Part shown: positions 62,590-64,000 of the stretch, piece after piece
How positions within the stretch are numbered: the first letter of the stretch is position 1
Layout of the letters: each line of letters begins with the position of its first letter
Source: Cynocephalus volans
Taxonomy: Eukaryota; Chordata; Mammalia; Dermoptera; Cynocephalidae
Direction of reading: 5' to 3'
DNA length: 64,000 bases
Assembly: GCF_027409185.1 (NCBI RefSeq)
Contig: NC_084474.1
Span: 3,651,382-3,715,381 of the forward strand
The notes under the pieces: generated by a model
What the model was told of the DNA's origin: nothing
Database searches by the model: none
Seen by the model: only the letters and a program-made list of their open reading frames with translations
Program-made: the position numbers and the translations under genes

Positions 62590-62775
62590 AAGGCAGGGCC
62601 TCGGCTCTGCTCCTGACCGGCCGGGTGACACGCAGGAAGCACACGCTGCCCCTGGCCTTGGCGTTCTCCTCCGTAAAGCACAGCTTTAATGCCTGTCCTG
62701 CGACCTCATGAGATGCAGGACATGAATGCTACACACCTAGTACTGTGTGAGGAACATAGTTAGGCTTTCAGTCGT
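62590..62775 (+). mobile_element. MIR SINE, diverged
   Basis: CGGCTCTGCTCCTGACCGGC, GGCGTTCTCCTCCGTAAAGC, TTTAATGCCTGTCCTGCGAC and TGAGGAACATAGTTAGGC follow sense MIR order loosely. Confidence 0.55.
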
Positions 62776-63340
62776 CTGAATGGTTCAAAGTGGGAGTCAA
62801 TGCAAGACGTCGTGATTCACAGTCGTATTCTTACCTGGCAAGCTGCTTCTGCATTCTGCCTCTGCGGGTGTGTACCCCGATCCCCTCCGATTCTTTCAAT
62901 AACTGGCCTAGCCTGCTGTCTGGGCTTTGGGGATGTCTGGGAAGTATCTTAAAAAATTTGGAGTTGAAGGCAAATTCCAGCCCCCTCCCGTTCCCAGTGT
63001 AAGCATCCCTGCACACCACACTCAATGGGGGCTAGCTGGGCATCCCAGCTGCCACAGCTGGACCGTCTCACTTCTTTTGGTCACAGCAGCATGTTCAAGC
63101 TATCCACTAGAATGTTCTTCCATGCCTGAAGGGTAACTCTGCTCCCTGTCATTTCTGCTCACTAGGCCATCCGAGCATCAATTCCTGCCCTGATCAACCA
63201 GTAGTGACCTCAGGAAAACAGCCCTGAACAGTGAGGCTGTGGCCACAGTGCCTGCCGCTCCACACAGAATTACACACCTACCCACACTCCAGACAAGGCT
63301 TTGTCAAACTGGCTTGACAATTTTTATTCACTTCTGAATA

Positions 63341-64000
63341 TATGAGGGAACTTCAAAAAGTTCATGGAAAAAATGGATTCCAAATAAACAAAAAATAGAA
63401 ACTTTATTTCTCAACATAAGCTCAATCGAATTCAAGACACTTTTGTGAGCAGTGATACCAGCCGTTAGTCCATCTGTAAAGAACTGAGGTCCTGGGAATT
63501 AACTTTGTCAGTGCAGTCTTTTTTACATTATTAACTGAAGGAAGATGTGTGTCCTTTAAAGATTTTTTTAAGATTGGAAAACGAAAAGAAGTCAGAAGGA
63601 GCCAAATCAGGACAGTAAGGTGGATGCCTAGTGAGTTACCACCAAAATTCTCACAAGATTGCCCTTGTTTGATGAGAGGAATGAGCAGGAGCATTGTCGT
63701 GGTGGAGAAGCGCTCTCTGGTGAAGCCTTCTTGGGACTTTTTTCTTTCCTTTTCTTTGTGCTAAAGCTTGGCTAGCTTTCTCAGAACACTCTCATCATAA
63801 GCAGGTGTTATTATTCTTTGGCCCTCCGGAAAGTCAACAAGCGATCTGCCTTAGAATCCCCAAAACCTGTTGCTGACCTTTATTCTTGACTGGCTGCTTT
63901 TGCTTTGGCTGGACCACTTCCACCTCTTGGTAGCCGTGGCTTTGGTTGTGCTTTGTCTGCAAGATTGTACTGGTAAAGCCAGGCTTCATCTCCTGTCAAA
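63341..64000 (-). mobile_element. Tc1/mariner-family transposon, 3' part with broken transposase
   Basis: The left edge carries a mariner-type terminal sequence (TGAGGGAACTTCAAAAAGTT). Reading inward on the minus strand from the window edge, frames switch but the mariner transposase hallmarks appear in order: TGDEAW near 63980-63997 (first catalytic Asp), LLHHDNAPAH near 63680-63710 (second Asp), HPPYCPDLAPSDFF near 63588-63626 (third Asp), and a WYH..QKCLE motif near 63430-63460. This is the D,D,D arrangement of the family. Frameshifts and stops lie between them, so it is a pseudogene. The element continues past the window edge. The subfamily is not resolved. Confidence 0.85.

Noticed and set aside
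1..64000. Bacterial-type features such as CRISPR arrays, operons or ribosome binding sites
   Set aside because: The introns, CpG island and mammalian retroelements show this is eukaryotic DNA. The tandem repeats seen are microsatellites or a minisatellite without spacer structure.

Overview
This is placental-mammal genomic DNA carrying one complete protein-coding gene, SFRP1 (secreted frizzled-related protein 1), on the minus strand. Three exons join without frame error into a 312-residue protein: exon 1 at 58840-59377, exon 2 at 54746-54823 and exon 3 at 22669-22991. All junctions are GT-AG in phase 1. The rest is non-coding DNA with old mammal-wide repeats: MIR, L2, L1M, HAL1, MLT1 and MST LTRs, and MER5A. 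There is no Alu, rodent B1/B2 or obvious carnivore, ruminant or horse tRNA-SINE. Anthropoid primates and mouse-like rodents are therefore unlikely, but the species is not resolved.

Layout. Positions 1-19.7 kb lie downstream (3') of SFRP1. They hold an MLT1 LTR at 285-810, a 6-kb pile of antisense L1/HAL1-type sequence with nested MaLR LTRs (1.6-7.6 kb), two further L1 fragments and simple repeats. Positions 19.7-22.7 kb are the long SFRP1 3'UTR. Positions 23.0-54.7 kb are intron 2, with a HAL1, two MaLR LTRs, an L1 3' end and many MIRs. Positions 54.8-58.8 kb are intron 1. A CpG island at about 58.4-60.3 kb covers exon 1, the 5'UTR and the promoter, and contains a G-rich 22-bp minisatellite just upstream of the likely start site. 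The last 660 bp hold a decayed mariner transposase.

Function. SFRP1 encodes a secreted Wnt antagonist: a signal peptide, a ten-cysteine frizzled-like CRD in exon 1, and a netrin-like (NTR) domain in exons 2 and 3. No other gene, RNA gene or CRISPR-like array is supported.

The most unusual observation is a 36-bp insertion inside the MLT1 LTR at about 692-727. With the adjoining bases it matches the 5' half of tRNA-Gly(UCC) exactly over 37 nt. It has no poly(A) tail and is flanked by perfect direct repeats, as expected for a retro-inserted tRNA half. Other points worth checking are the promoter minisatellite, a set of Lys-to-Arg changes in the NTR domain, and a tiny recent L1 insertion at 43.1 kb with a perfect 11-bp duplication.
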